A stretch of DNA of 64,000 nucleotides from Onthophagus taurus (GCF_036711975.1 NC_091966.1:13771501-13835500), one strand, 5' to 3'; positions 49,110 through 61,806 are shown, counted from the first letter of the stretch. Numbers and translations: made by a program. Notes: generated by a model from the sequence alone, not told the origin.

Positions 49110-51872
49110 TTAAAAATGCATTTTAGGTCTACATGTGCACATACTTTCATGAATAACTCTACAATCAAAATTATCCAACATAAAATTTTGTACTCCTTCA
49201 GCTGTCACTTTGGTGCCAGTAACATCCAACAAGGATAAATTTAAATGTTTCACATAATCCAATGCTTTATCAGTTACTCCATAACATCCTCTCAACGACA
49301 ACTTCTTTAAACTAACGTCGTTGTATTTTTCAAAAAACATATTGTCATACATTCCTGAAAAATAATTCATTATGATTAAGATTATTCTAAAAATACCTAA
49401 TAATTAAACGTAATAAAGAAAAACATACATTTTATAATTAGAAAAAAAAATTGCAATAGAAGAAACTGAAAAATTTGTGAATCTTTAGAAGAGCACAGTT
49501 TTCGCTTTGTTGGAAGCAAGATAATAGGTAATTTGTCGTGACAACTAATAACTGTAGATTGTTCTTACACTAGCTGGGCAGGTAGAGGCCTAGTATATAC
49601 TACAAGTAAATAGAAATGCCGTCTTATTGATTTCCAAAACGTAAATAACGTTATATCAAAAGAATTCGGCTTAGAGATATAGGTATATATAGGTATGATA
49701 TATATAGATATGACATAAATATGTATTGCACTCATCCTAATCTGTCGTTGTACAATAGAAATACTTAGATCTTACTTAATATACAATTTCAAAGTCAAAA
49801 TTTCAATGTCATAGAAGTAAAACTTGTCTTTTTTGACATATGTATGTCAAAGTAATTTTCCAAACAAGAGCTTAAATTTAAATGATGTGCCACTATACTC
49901 TGTTTTTAAACCAGGAGGAGTAAACGCGAAAGTCAGATTTACACTAGGAAAAATCACCAGAAAATATCACTAGATATTTTGGCGGTAAATTTAAATTAAT
50001 AATTATTATTATTTATTTATTTACTTATTACTGTATTTATTTTCGTTTGTTATCGTCAACACTAAACATACAAATTAACATTGAAGTTATGAGTGTATTT
50101 ATTTTAAAATATAATTTTACAAAAGTAAATAAAATAAAATGAAACTGTCGAATGATCAATAACGTAACCGTCAAATTCAAAATCAAAATTCAAAATTGTT
50201 TGTGTGTGAACCTTCCTCGCAGTCAACCAATCACGTGCAAGGTCAATCTGGTGACAAATTTAAAATACTCCTCCTGGTTTAAAAACAGAGTATAGTTACT
50301 TAGAGGCCTCTACTCATTCTTTAGTGGATATGTTGTTAATATGGCTTAATTAATTGTTAATACTTAACCGTTACATAATATATACATACTTGCAGGTCCA
50401 CATGTTATGCGGCTACGAGGCTTTCTTTGCTCTTCTGGTACTTTTTTGATTGAATAGCTGTTTATTAATAACACACAACGTAATGTATTTTCCATCACAG
50501 CGATGTCCTTTTCACAATGATTTGGGTTTTCTAAAGCATTCGGAGAATTAGATTTACTTGTTCCCATCACATTAGAACTATCAGTAGGTTTAAGAGTGTA
50601 AATGTAACCTCCCTTACAAACTTTTCGTGCCATATCCTCATCAGAAACTGTTAATGTTTTTCTATCACTCGAAATCCTTGTAGCTATGTTAGGATTATTT
50701 TGACAAGTACATTCATTATAAGGCCTCTGGTATAAAATACTTTGAAAACCATAACTGTCTTGAATTGGTTTGGCTGAAGAATACAAATGAATACTACTGT
50801 CAGAAAGATATCCATAAGGAGCCTTCTCAATTGTTGCTGTGGGTCCAACAAAACTATGTAAGATGTCTTCATTCCAAAGTGCGATATCATCTAAATCAGA
50901 AACATATGAATTTTTCAAGTTTTTGCAGCCGTGAGCTATTTCTAATTCCCGTTCATCCCTCTCTAAGAAGTAAGTAGTAAGGTAGTCTTGGAAATAAATT
51001 TCTTGTATCTTCGGCTTTTTAGCAAGACATTTTAAAAACATATCTCCCAGACCAGAAAAACGGCAATCCACAATTCGTAATGCATTAAATTCTTGCATTG
51101 TTGAAATATCTAAATCAACATCATACAATCCTTTACACTTATACAGTGATAAAATTTCTAGTGAACTTAACCATTGTAACACATCTAATATCCAGCGGCT
51201 AACCCAGAAACAGTGATCCAATATTAACACCTACAAATATTTGAGTAACAGAAAAGTTTTAATATGTTATATTTAAAAATTATACTTTTAAATTATTTAG
51301 TTGAACAGGACAATAGTAGTGTATCCCGGAAGTATCTGTCATATATGTTTTTTTAAAACTTAATTCTATTAAACTCTCTGGAAAATCTTCTAGTTTCAGC
51401 TAAAAAAATAATACCAAACCTTAAAACGATAAATGCTAAATACATAGAAACGATGAATATACCATATTTCCACAAATTTTTTGATTTTCCAATGCTAAAA
51501 CCGTTAAGTTTAAAGTAGATAGATTTAAGAAAAAATAATCAGGAATTATTTTAATGTGTTTCCCATCCGCACATATTCTAATATCCTTGGTGGAATTGGT
51601 AATTTTTTCAATGCAAAAGTCGATTTTTTCTCTCTTGTTTGAAACATCTCGCGCATCAATTTCATACCACAAATATTCAGTTTTAACCAAGTCGTGTAGT
51701 CGTTGACAAGTTCTTATGATGAAATAAAGAAAATAACAATATGGAGAATTAGATAACAATTAACTTACTGGCTCACTAACCACAAATCAGTTTTGTTTAA
51801 ATATCGAAATATATCCAACAATGTATAATCGTTTAAATTCAAAATATTCAGTGAGGATGTGTTGCAACACAT
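49110..51872 (-). CDS. F-box/LRR protein, gene 2 (type B), 5 exons, 517 aa
   Basis: Exons in transcript order: 51769-51872, 51463-51712, 51286-51399, 50390-51230, 49110-49354. They total 1554 nt, in frame, 517 codons plus TAA. The first three exons have exactly the sizes of gene 1. The F-box begins LNLNDYTLLDIFRYLNKTDL and continues QTCQRLHDLV across the splice. LRR blocks are FPESLIELSFKKT, SSLEILSLYKCKGLYDVDL and the C-terminal KKLSLRGCYGVTDKALDYV. Unlike gene 1, exon 4 reads straight through LINSYSIKKVPEEQ to CGPA, so the WWSPPRDFYR exon of type A is absent and the former exon 6 is fused to exon 4. The last intron (1035 nt) carries a 397-bp element that gene 4 lacks. Role as for other FBXL proteins is inferred from the F-box. 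Confidence 0.9.
49896..50292. mobile_element. 397-bp TA-flanked MITE in the last intron of gene 2
   Basis: Inverted ends TACTCTGTTTTTAAACCAGG at both termini (27 bp perfect), bounded by TA. The paralogous gene 4 intron has the empty site (GTAGCACTAATTACTT near 63387), so the insertion occurred after the unit duplication or was lost precisely from the other copy. No coding capacity. Confidence 0.92.
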
Positions 51873-53545
51873 TTTGAATATTACAATTTTTTAATTATTG
51901 TCAACAGATGCTACTGCAAATAGAAAAATAACTGTGTACAACAATTAATAACCATAAAACATGAACAAGTGATAAGATAAAGGTTATTTGATTGAAGTAC
52001 GTTTTAAGCCCATTCGCATATTTCCATGTTGCGTTCCGTATCGAATTCTTTCCGTCCAGTTACTGAACTCTCACAAATATTTCCTAATGAAGAGCAAAAA
52101 ACCTGCACATCTGACTTAAAACATTCTTTAACTAAATTAAATAAAAAGTATTTATTTGAACCAGTTCTCTACTATGATTAAAATGTATATTTATTTATAG
52201 ATTTAACGCTCACAGTTGTGATGTTACTCTTGGAAATGAAAGAAGCATCATGGCTAGAACTATCAGTTGACTACGGCTAAATCCCTTTTTCATACATTGA
52301 GTTTTGAATTAAAGTAGTTGCACCTTAATTGTCGCTTACTATAATTGGACAACCTCCTGATACTCGTTATAAACTGTTTTGGTTTATAAATATCGTGATA
52401 CCCAATTTCCACTATGGTCGCCATCGCGGTTTGGATTTGTATTCAATTTGCTTAAATGCGTTTTGATACTTCTCTATCCACAGTACAAAATGAATTTTTC
52501 ATTTACATAAAAATCAACTCTATGATTTACTTTCTTTGCAAAATAGAAGTTTTCAAAAATGTGCAATTTAAAGAAACAATTAATATTTCAACACCTTGTG
52601 TCTTTATTGGAATAACGTTTAAAAGTCTGAAACTTTTAGTTAAATTCTTTACCATGCAACATACTGCTATAGCAATCCCACGTTTGAGATTTATCTGCAC
52701 GCATAGCAGCAAGATTACAAATACACAAAGAAATGCATTTTATTGACAAAAAAACAAAATACCTTTTTAATTAAAATAACAATTTTGCAGGAATTAATAA
52801 CTAACACAAGTAAAGGTACAGAGCCAATGTGGAACCATTTCTTGCAAAAATTTGAGCACCGAGCAACAACAACGCCTATCATAATTATAAGTAGTGTCAC
52901 CTCGCTTAGATTTAATCAGCTAATGCCGGTAATTCCATCAAAACACATGAAGCTGGTCTTCAGGACTTCGAATTGAAGAACATCTCTTCGAATTGGATAC
53001 CTTGGGATCGAAGTTGAGTTCTATCCAGTATTAATAAAGTGTTTTGTGGATCCGCTGGAATTACCTGTCGTATTGGGGTCATGTATTTATTCATGATATC
53101 AGTTCGTATAATGTGTTGTAGATGCGTTGATTCAGTGTCGATGAGAGCTTCATGAAGACTAACCAGAGGGATGACGTCAGTGATAGCTTTCATAAAGTTC
53201 CTAGGTAACATCCTAGTAGTATCTTTTGATTTTCCTGTTAGGCTTTGGGATCTTGTCATTGTAGGCTGGATTGAATGTCGGCAATATATCGAGCAAAAAT
53301 TTAAATATAAAAAATTCTATTCGTGGTAACAGTTATTTACACTTGATATGTTAATTATAGATAAGTTATATTTAACACAGTTTTTTGTCCCCATGTATGG
53401 AGAACCATCTCACATAACCAGGAAATTTTGAAGCATAAACTTTACAAAAAATATATCTTGTATAAAAATGTTTTCAATATGGCTTTCTTCAGAGTTAAAC
53501 GTATAAGAAAGTGATTTCTAAAACTACCTTATTACAAATTTTAAC
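51873..53545. other. Spacer between gene 2 and gene 3
   Basis: Holds a 99-codon minus-strand frame at 52960-53259 (contains NKYMTPIRQVIPADPQ) and further interrupted minus-strand frames to 52440. I do not recognise them; they may be remains of a mobile element. The upstream promoter of gene 2 would lie near 51900, but no motif is clear. Confidence 0.35.
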
Positions 53546-53682
53546 GAGATGTGTGCGCGCAGACTGAACATGCCGAATAACTTCGTACGTATCGTCACAT
53601 ATCAGCTATTATAAATGCACAACCAAAGTATTTTTCTTTCGGGTTCATTTTTATTACCAAGGATATTAATATTAGATTAAGA

Positions 53683-53688
53683 TTTATT
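53683..53688 (-). terminator. Poly(A) signal AATAAA of F-box gene 3
   Basis: AATAAA on the minus strand, 26 nt beyond the TAG stop. Confidence 0.6.
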
Positions 53689-53714
53689 AAAATCCTCTAA
53701 TTATAGTTACACTG

Positions 53715-56700
53715 CTAAAAATGCATGTTTGGTCTACATATGCACATAGTTTCGTGAATAACTCTACAATCAACATTTTCCAAAACAAAATTTTTAACTC
53801 CTTCAGCAGTTACTCTGGTACCAGTAACATCCAACAGCGATAAATTTAAATGTTTCAAATGATCCAATGCTTTATCAGTTACCCCGTAACAGCCTCTCAG
53901 GGACAATTTTTTTAAGCTGACGTCGTTGTATTGCCCTAAATAATGTCTCTCAGCCATTCCTGAAAATTAATTGATTATGGTTAATAACATACTAAAAATA
54001 CATAATAATTATTGATATTATGTTTGGTTGTTTTTAATAAAAAAATGAGATAATATTATTTATCAAATACATTTATGGAGGATTCATGTACGTTGAATTA
54101 GTAGTGGAAACAATATTCAAATAAATCTAGTTTTATCTAAAAACTCTAAGAAGAAAACTAGATTTTTGAAGGTTTTTAAAAAGATATGAATTAATTTTAA
54201 AAGTGTATTTCAAGAAGAATGAAAAAAAAATAAAGTACATTTCTTATTATAAACACCATTAAAGCCAGAATTTATTCTTATCACTACACGATTGCGAAAA
54301 ATCGGCAATCCCAGCATTCTGTCCGCTGGAAGACCAATATGTGCGTGAAATGGCTTGTCAAACCATAAAAACTCTAACAAAAAATTGTCGATTGCTAACC
54401 AGCCAAGATAACGTTTTTAGATTAGGCAACCCAATATTTTGCAAAGTAAGACAAAAATGCCCAACGCATCATTACAGAACTAGAAATACAAGTGTCTACA
54501 ACTTCTTTGGACCTTGCATCGAGATATACTATGTTTACTGGAGTGCGTGTTTTGAGCTAGACAACGGGCCGGCCTCCCCCACCCCATAACGGCAAAAAGC
54601 TTCAACGTAACATACGTAATATTTATTATATTTTTTTTTTCCTAACTATAACAACTTAAATATGTATTATTTGGTATTTTTCATCATTATTGAATAACAT
54701 AATTTGAATTACTTGGTAAATATTGAATAAATTCATGCTGAATTATATCCATTAGTTAGTACTACCTATTTGTATTTCTTGCCGTTATAGGGTGGTGGAA
54801 CATGCTGGCGAATCGCAAGGTTTATATATAAAAGGTTGTCTAGGTTCGTACGCAACCATACTGCGCATTACGTCACATGTGGAAAATAGGTTGCGTGCGC
54901 AATCCGTGATCGCTTACGTCACGAAACACTCCTGCTCTTGCCCCTCGCCCACAAACTAAAATCAAAGTATTGCAGCATAGGAACTTAGACAACCTTTAAT
55001 ATATAAACCTTGGGCGAATCGGACCGTTTTCTCAACCAAGCGAATATCGTGAACACGTACTCCAGTAAATTATATGTATCTCGATAGGACCTTGTAACTA
55101 GAAAAAGAAGCGAGATGTACTAGAAAGAAATAATGAAGAATTGATAGGCAATGATATCCCGTCTCGGGGGTGAGTCACCGATAAAGAAGTGTGCTGTGGT
55201 AGAGCACTGAGAATTTGATACTCAAAAGAATCGTGAAAGGAAGTGACGAGTCCACATCTTCTTCTACTTTTATTTAGACAAAAACTTTTGTTTTCTGTTA
55301 TAAATTATTAAGCTTTTTGAGAAGTTGTGATCTGCCACGAAGTCTCTTCGATCTGGGTATCCTTTACTCACATCGCCCATCTGCCGTCCCGTTTTTTATC
55401 GACATATATATGTCTCTCCAGAACCTTCGTCTTGATTTTGTGAATATTAACATACCTAGGTATCCGGTTCTTCTCGTGTTGTAGCACTCCTAATCTGGCC
55501 ACCTAGCGTTACTCCTTAAATCGATCGCAATTTCTATCCTTCTAACCATACTGTTTGTTTTAGAAGTCTCTGTCTAAGTTTCCGACGCTTATGGTCCCGT
55601 AATTCACTTGTAGATTTGGCGTTTACTTCTGTTGACATGGACTGTTCCATACCTCTCTCAACATTGCAAAGGCTCCTTTAACTTTATTTGTGCGGTTTCT
55701 TATGTCTTCTTCGGTGTCTCTTGTGTTGGTTACTACGTTGCCTAGATAGGTGAACTATCGAACGTCTTCAATTGGTGTATTATAATAATAATAATGCCTT
55801 TTATTAATTGAAATCATTACATTATCTATAACTTAATAACGAAAGTATATAGGGCGTAGTTAAGGAGCTAAGTCCTTCTCTTCCACTTAACCCCGATCTA
55901 TCTTATCTATATTTAACCTTCGTTGCCCTAAACCCTAGGCGTGCTTGCACATCACTTATCTACATAAACTAGGTCTTGTTTATGTAGTGCCCATGTTATA
56001 CCTCGTTGTTGGTGGTTTGTGATATTTATGATCCAGTCTAGTGCTATGTTAAAGAGTAATGGGGACAGAGGGCATCCTTGTCTTTCCTTTGTGTAGTACA
56101 CACCATTTTGTACCTTTGTATAAAACTTTTATTAGTACTATTAATTTGGGTGGGATTACCGTTAGCTATAAAATGCGCTCTGTGGTCTAGTGAATCGAAT
56201 GCTCGCTTGCTGTCTATGCACACCATACACATTGTGGCTCTTCATTCCATGCATTGCTCTGTTATTATTCTTAAACTATTAATGTAGTCGACGCATGATC
56301 TGTTCGCTCTGAAACCTGCCTGTTCCTTTCTGAATTTTGTTTCAATTTGGTCCATTATTCTTGTATTTATTATCTGAGCTATGATTTTATTATTTATATT
56401 GAGAAGTGTGTTGCCTTCGAATTACTACACCTCTGTAGACCGCCCCTCTTTGAGAGTTTTATAATTATTCCCTCCTTTCAATCTCAATCTTTTCCTTATT
56501 CGATACCCTCTTGAGTAATGGTTGAATTAGTTTAGTAATGTGTTGTGAATCTGCTATTTGGAATTCAGCCTTACTTTACTTTAATGTTCCTTCTCTCATT
56601 TATGAGATCCGATGTCTTGTCTGTAATCCACTCTTCCTTTGTTGTCCTCCCCTTTCCCAGCAACCTTTTCCCTGTCTCATTCCGTCCATCTTTCTACTTG

Positions 56701-59700
56701 AACTTCATTTCTAGCTTCATTCTAATGGTCAGAGTTTCCTTTGATGGTTCTCTTGAATTCTCGGAGTACAGATAGGTCTTCCAGTCTTTTCAGATTCTAT
56801 TTACGCCTTGTTGCTTTGGTATTTTGATTTTACTGACCTTAACTATATTTGAATTACGCCAATCATTAGGTGGTGGTCACTTGCCATATCTGTCTCCTTC
56901 TTGTTAGAGCGAGAGTCGCCATTTTCGGTTTATCGTGATGTCGTCTATTTGATTTTCTGTTTTCTGGTCTGGTGATACACAAGAATCACCCATGACAATT
57001 AATGTGTTCCCTTTGCGTCCCCGCATAGGTCATGTTCCATTTCTTTAGAGAATTTCTTCCATTATGACTCTTTCAAGTTTATTTTATTGCAGTATTTACC
57101 TCACTTCTGATATTCATATACTATTAATCTTCGTTCATTGTTCTTACACCTATACCTTAAGTAAGCACGCGTCTGTACAGGGTGTCCCAATTTCGATGTC
57201 CGCATAGGCTATCTCCGAAACTAAAAGAGATAGAAAAAAGTAGCTTACATGTCATGATCTCGTTTTTCGAGAAAATGCTAATGCCGAAAACTCCGAACAG
57301 CTATCGTCTTTTGTTTTCGCCCTATCGGCAAAAACTGAAAATTTTGCGAAAACAACAATCGCGAATATCTCACTTATTATCAAAGATGGAGTATTATAAA
57401 TAAAACATTATATGGGCAACTTTTTACGAAGAATTCAGTGGCGTAGGTAGAATTTTTTTCCCATCTTTTATTTTCGAGATTTTAGACGTAACTTTATTTT
57501 TTTAAATGGAAACCATAGTTGGCTATGTCTTAAAATAATTTGTTATTTTCTTCTGATAACAAATATATATAGTTTGTGGGGTATATTTCTTATAGTTATT
57601 GAATAATTAACAAAAATTCATTTTGTTCCATCTAAATCTAATGTATGTATTTAAAAGTTAATGTTGCTATGGTGATAACCATACATACTATGATGGAATA
57701 TAATGTATCAATTTTTTTGTTCTTTCTAAAACTATTGTATGTATTTAAAACTTAATGTTGTTATGGTGATAACCATACCATGAGGGAAAGCATTGTTTCC
57801 AATTATTGTCAATGTTTGTAGCAAGGACAGTAGAATCTAACAGGACTGCTACATCCATTGTATTTTTGTAGTCGACTACGGGTTGGTTGCCCGCACTCTA
57901 CGTCACACTATTTGCCACGCCTGGTAACTGTCTGTGTTTTTAGAGGTTATATGATAGACATTAATACGTCTAAAACATAAAACTTCAAAACTAATATATC
58001 TAGGATATAACCTCTAAAAACACACAGCAAACGCATAGACCATAATAACAGCTGGGCGTGGAATATGGTGTGACGTAGTTTGCGGGTAGGTTGTCACAAC
58101 AATGGATGTAGCAGTCCTGTTAGACTCTACTGTCCTTGAATTTGTAGTAGTATTTAAAAATTCACTAACAACTCTGGCATTATGTGGCATATCTGGCATA
58201 TATCATTTGAGACATATTTAGTGGCAAGTTGTCGACTAAAGGCTCAATTTGCTGCCTTAATATATTAAGGTATTTCCCTGAGTTTAAGTTTTTATGGTTT
58301 ATACTTATTTTTCTTTCATATTCGGGAGCAGCGGCTTTTGGGTCAGACGTCTTGTTGCAATTTCTCTTGCAGGTCATTTTGGTATGTTTTTGCATGTGGT
58401 TTGGGGAAGGACTAAATATCTATTAAATTTTCTGCTAACCGACTGAAGGTTCTTACGTGCGGTTATCTTCTTTCAGGATATCTTGTGAAATAGAATTCCG
58501 CGGCTAACGTCGCATTCTTATTTGATAACATATAGCATTCCATCATGTTAAATTTTTCATAATTTTCGAAATTCATTGTAAAGTTTTATTCAGTTTTGTT
58601 ATAGTTTGACACTTAACATGCTAGTGCATCGTACCAGCACATAATGCCAGAGTTATTATCGAATTTTTAAATACAAGCTTTGGCAATTATTTCATACATT
58701 ATGTTCCATCATAGTATGTATGGTTATCACCATAGCAACATTATCTTTTAAATACATACATTAGATTTAGATGGAACAAAATGAATTTTTGTTAATTATT
58801 CAATAACTATAAGAAATATACCCCATAAACTATATATATTTGTTATCAGAAGAAAATAACAAATTATTTTAAGTCATAGCCAACTATGGTTTCCATTTAA
58901 AAAAATAAAGTTACGTCTAAAATCTCGAAAATAAAAGATGGGAAAAAAATTCTAGCTACGCCACTGAATTCTTCGTAAAAAGTTGCCCATATAATGTTTT
59001 ATTTATAATACTCTATCTTTGATAATAAGTGAGATATTCGCGATTGTCGTTTTTGCAAAATTTTCAGTTTTTGCCGATAGGGCGAAAACAAAAGACGATA
59101 GCTGTTTGGAGTTTTCGGTATTAGCATTTTCTCGAAAAACCAGATCATGACATGTAAGCTACTTTTTTTCTATCTCTTTTAGTTTCGGAGATAGCCTATG
59201 AGGACATCGAAATTGGGACACCTGTACACATTTGTGTTCCTTCGCTAATACCTTCACTTCCTCAGTGAACCATGGCTTCTCTTTTGATTTTCCATACACG
59301 TTACACAAGTCACCTTACATACAGGTCTGTGTTTTTAAGATATCATAATTTCATTTCCGGCATATAATGATCCATAATAAAGCCTTTTTGCAATTGTAAG
59401 ATTCATTGTCAGAAAAGTGAATTAGTATTATAAGAAAATGTTGGTCATATTTAAATAAGAATTAACAAGTACACAGCATATATGTACCTGCATTTCCACA
59501 TCTGTTTATTTTATGAGGCTCTTGATATTCTAAAAATCACAAATTAAAAATTTTAAGTACCAATGAAGACAATAAGTAATGGTGAGAATATGACTTACCG
59601 TTGCTTTCTATTGGAGGGTAACGTCTCCAAAGAAAAGATCCAGGCACGTCCATCCTATAAAAATCTCTCGGAGGTGCCCACCACCCTGAAACAGTTTTCT

Positions 59701-61124
59701 ATGTAACATTTATAACAAAAAAATAGTTTAAAATAGCAAACAATGTGAACTATGTTCTAACACAGCGATGTCTTTTTCATTTTGATTTGGGTTTTCTGAA
59801 ATATCTGCAGGATTTAGTCTACTTATTCCCATCATTTTAGAACTCTCAGTAGGTTTAAGTGTGTAAATAAATCCTCCCTTACAAACTTTTCGTTCGATAT
59901 CGTCATCAGAAACAGTTAATTTTTTTCTTTCAACAACAATCCTTGCAGCTATGTTAGGATTATTTTGACAAGTACATTTATCATATGGCCTCTTATATAA
60001 AGTGCTTTGAAAAGTATAACAGCCTTGAATTGGTTTTGCTGAAGAATACTCCTTGATGCTAGTTTCAGATAGATGTCCATACGGAATTTTCTCAATTGTA
60101 GAAGTAGGACCAATAAAACTGTGTAAAATATCTTCATTCCAAAGAGCGATATCGTCAAGATCAGAAACATAACTATTTTTTAATTTTTGGGAGCTGTCAG
60201 CTATTTCTACTTCGCGTGCATCCTTTTCCATGAAATATGTAGTGAGATAGTCTTGGAAATAAATTTCTTGTACCTTTGGCTTTCTAGCGAGGGATTGTAA
60301 AAATATATTTCCAAGACCAGAAAACCGACAATCCACAATTCGCAACGAATCGAATTCTTTCGTTATGCGTAACTCAACATCATATAATCCTTTGCACTTA
60401 TACAGTGATAAAATTTCTAGTGATTTTAACCACTGTAATCTATTTAGTATAGAAAGGTTAACCCAGAAACACTGATCCAATATAAATACCTAAAAATATT
60501 TTAATTATTGAATAATTAATTAAAATGAGTAAAATTATAATACTTTTAAATTTTTTAATTGCTCGGGATAGTATTTTTGCAATTCGAACGTATTTGTTAC
60601 ATAGGTCTTTTTTAAACTCAATTCGATTAAAGTTTCTGGAAAATCTCTTAATTTCAACTAAAAAACAGTAAATCAAAAAAAGATAAATGTAAAAATATAA
60701 GATAATACCATATTTCCGTCAATTTTCATATTTTCCAAAGCCAAAACCGACAGATTTAAAGTAGATATATTTAAGAAAAAGTTATCCGGAATTAGTTTAA
60801 TGTGTCTCCCATCCGCACTTATTCTAACATCTTTGGTGGTATTGGTTATTTTATCAATGCAAAAGTCAATTTTCTCATTATTGTTTATAAGATCTCTAGC
60901 GTCAATTTTATACCATAAATATTTAGTTTGAACGATGTCGTGTAATCGTTGGCATGTCCTTATATGAAAACACGAAATGTGTATGTATCGCAAAAAAACA
61001 ACTAAAATCAAAAAACTTACTTGCTTATTAACCATAAATCAGTTGAATTTAAATATCGAAACATATTTAATAGTATGTAGTCGTTTAAATTTAAAATATT
61101 CAATTTGTGTGTATTAGATGACAT
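53715..61124 (-). CDS. F-box/LRR protein, gene 3 (type A), 7 exons, 529 aa
   Basis: Same architecture as gene 1. Exons in transcript order: 61021-61124, 60709-60958, 60544-60657, about 59742-60489, 59599-59685, 59488-59529, 53715-53959. Every exon length equals gene 1 and the frame is intact. The start is ATG at 61124 (MSSNTHKLN), followed by the F-box LNLNDYILLNIFRYL. Compared with gene 1 there are about 13 substitutions in the 250 codons of exon 4 (for example LESL to LQWL, VEKD to MEKD), and the C-terminal exon starts MAERHYLGQ instead of MAESRYLGQ. Its last intron has grown to 5.5 kb through the retrotransposon relic shared with gene 1 plus two later element insertions. No disabling change seen, so it is probably a functional recent paralogue. 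Confidence 0.9.
54517..55086. mobile_element. 570-bp inverted-repeat element with 8-bp target duplication (hAT-like), containing a nested element
   Basis: Flanked by GGACCTTG at 54509-54516 and 55087-55094; unit A has a single AGACCTTG at 43845-43852. Ends are imperfect inverted repeats, CATCGAGATA at left versus TATCGAGATA at right, followed by TTTACTGGAG in both. An 8-bp duplication suits hAT- or P-type elements. No transposase inside; a second element occupies 54816-55012. Confidence 0.8.
54816..55012. mobile_element. 197-bp nested MITE with 9-bp target duplication
   Basis: Flanked by GGCGAATCG at 54807-54815 and 55013-55021. Terminal inverted repeats of about 32 bp begin CAAGGTTTATATATAAAAGG, with the other end differing by two bases. 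A 9-bp duplication suggests a Mutator- or Merlin-type element. The core contains TTACGTCAC twice. Confidence 0.82.
55415..57010 (-). mobile_element. Endonuclease/RT-type non-LTR relic, unit B copy
   Basis: Counterpart of 44150-45810, same strand and position in the last intron of gene 3. It retains MVCIDSKRAFDSLDH, the PLSPLLFNIALDWI block and the endonuclease end NQIDDITINRKWR. A 30-bp segment around the altered catalytic box present in unit A is missing here. Confidence 0.85.
55778..55950 (-). mobile_element. SINE-like insertion with (ATT)n tail, unit B copy
   Basis: Same ~175-bp segment as 44529-44707, inserted at the same point of the RT relic, so it was present before the duplication. 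Confidence 0.5.
57178..59224. mobile_element. 2.05-kb foldback element with ~530-bp terminal and nested internal inverted repeats
   Basis: Ends CAGGGTGTCCCAATTTCG and (reverse complement) CAGGTGTCCCAATTTCG, flanked by TA at 57176-57177 and 59225-59226. The empty site is in unit A near 45957 (TTTGTACACATTTG). The arms 57178-57709 and 58694-59224 are almost identical. Inside, 57823-57950 and 58005-58137 form a second inverted pair (AAGGACAGTAGA.. against ..TCTACTGTCCTT). No transposase frame is seen. Termini resemble Tc1/mariner-type MITEs. Confidence 0.92.
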
Positions 61125-61312
61125 TTTAAATAATATGTTTTTTTAATTGTTGTCGTCAGGTATTAGTGCAGATATAAAAATAACTGTATAAGCAGTAATC
61201 ATAAAACACGAATACGCGATAAGATATAGATTTTATCACACACCCGTTTTAGATCGAGATTTCTTATAATTAATTAATCCACTCCATAAGACAATGCGGC
61301 GATTTATTAACA

Positions 61313-61454
61313 TTACAATGTCAACAACATATTTTTATGGCTTTGACTACGGAAGGCTCTCAGTTTCTTGTGCAAGGTGACATATGCATACAGAGCATGA
61401 ATTTGTTCAATATTTGACGATTTAGCTTTTTTAGCCTTCCACATTTGACAGTTC
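61313..61454 (-). CDS. Unidentified conserved exon-like segment, unit B
   Basis: Copy of 48041-48182 upstream of gene 3. Reads CQMWKAKKAKSSNIEQIHAL then YAYVTLHKKLRAF, with frame and stop conserved and the same acceptor-like sequence. Function and gene membership unknown. Confidence 0.3.
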
Positions 61455-61806
61455 CTAGAAAACATATAAAGCTGAGAAAGCGCTTCAGTTCACATAACAC
61501 ATTTTATTTATGTAATATTATTCTCTTTTGGAACACTTTTCCTTCGAAACTTTCAGCGTGTTATGGATGTTGTACTTCTATGAACAATCAGTTTTATTTC
61601 ATCACAAACAATTTAAGTCACCCCTCGTTTTTTTGGTTTGGTCTTTTTCTTGTCCAATTTTCCAATTTAACATAACGTCTTTTAAGTCCTTCACCCAAAA
61701 CATACTTTGTACGCCCATTGATCTCAACCCAACCCAACCCAACAACAATTTGTTTTCCAAAGCCAAAAAGCATTAAAAATTATGCCCAAAACCACCTCAC
61801 AATATA

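Larger units (their letters stand above)
42880..50980. repeat. Segmental duplication, unit A
   Basis: Collinear with unit B at 53548-64000. Gene 1 aligns with gene 3 and gene 2 with gene 4, introns and intergenic sequence included. Homology begins near 42880 (shared GATGTGTGCGCGCA) and can be followed to about 50980, where unit B leaves the window. Offsets grow from 10641 to 13267 to 13487 bp because unit B gained insertions. Confidence 0.88.

Noticed and set aside
52960..53259. 99-codon minus-strand frame between gene 2 and gene 3
   Set aside because: Open but with no motif I can name and no paralogue in the window; kept only as part of the spacer description.
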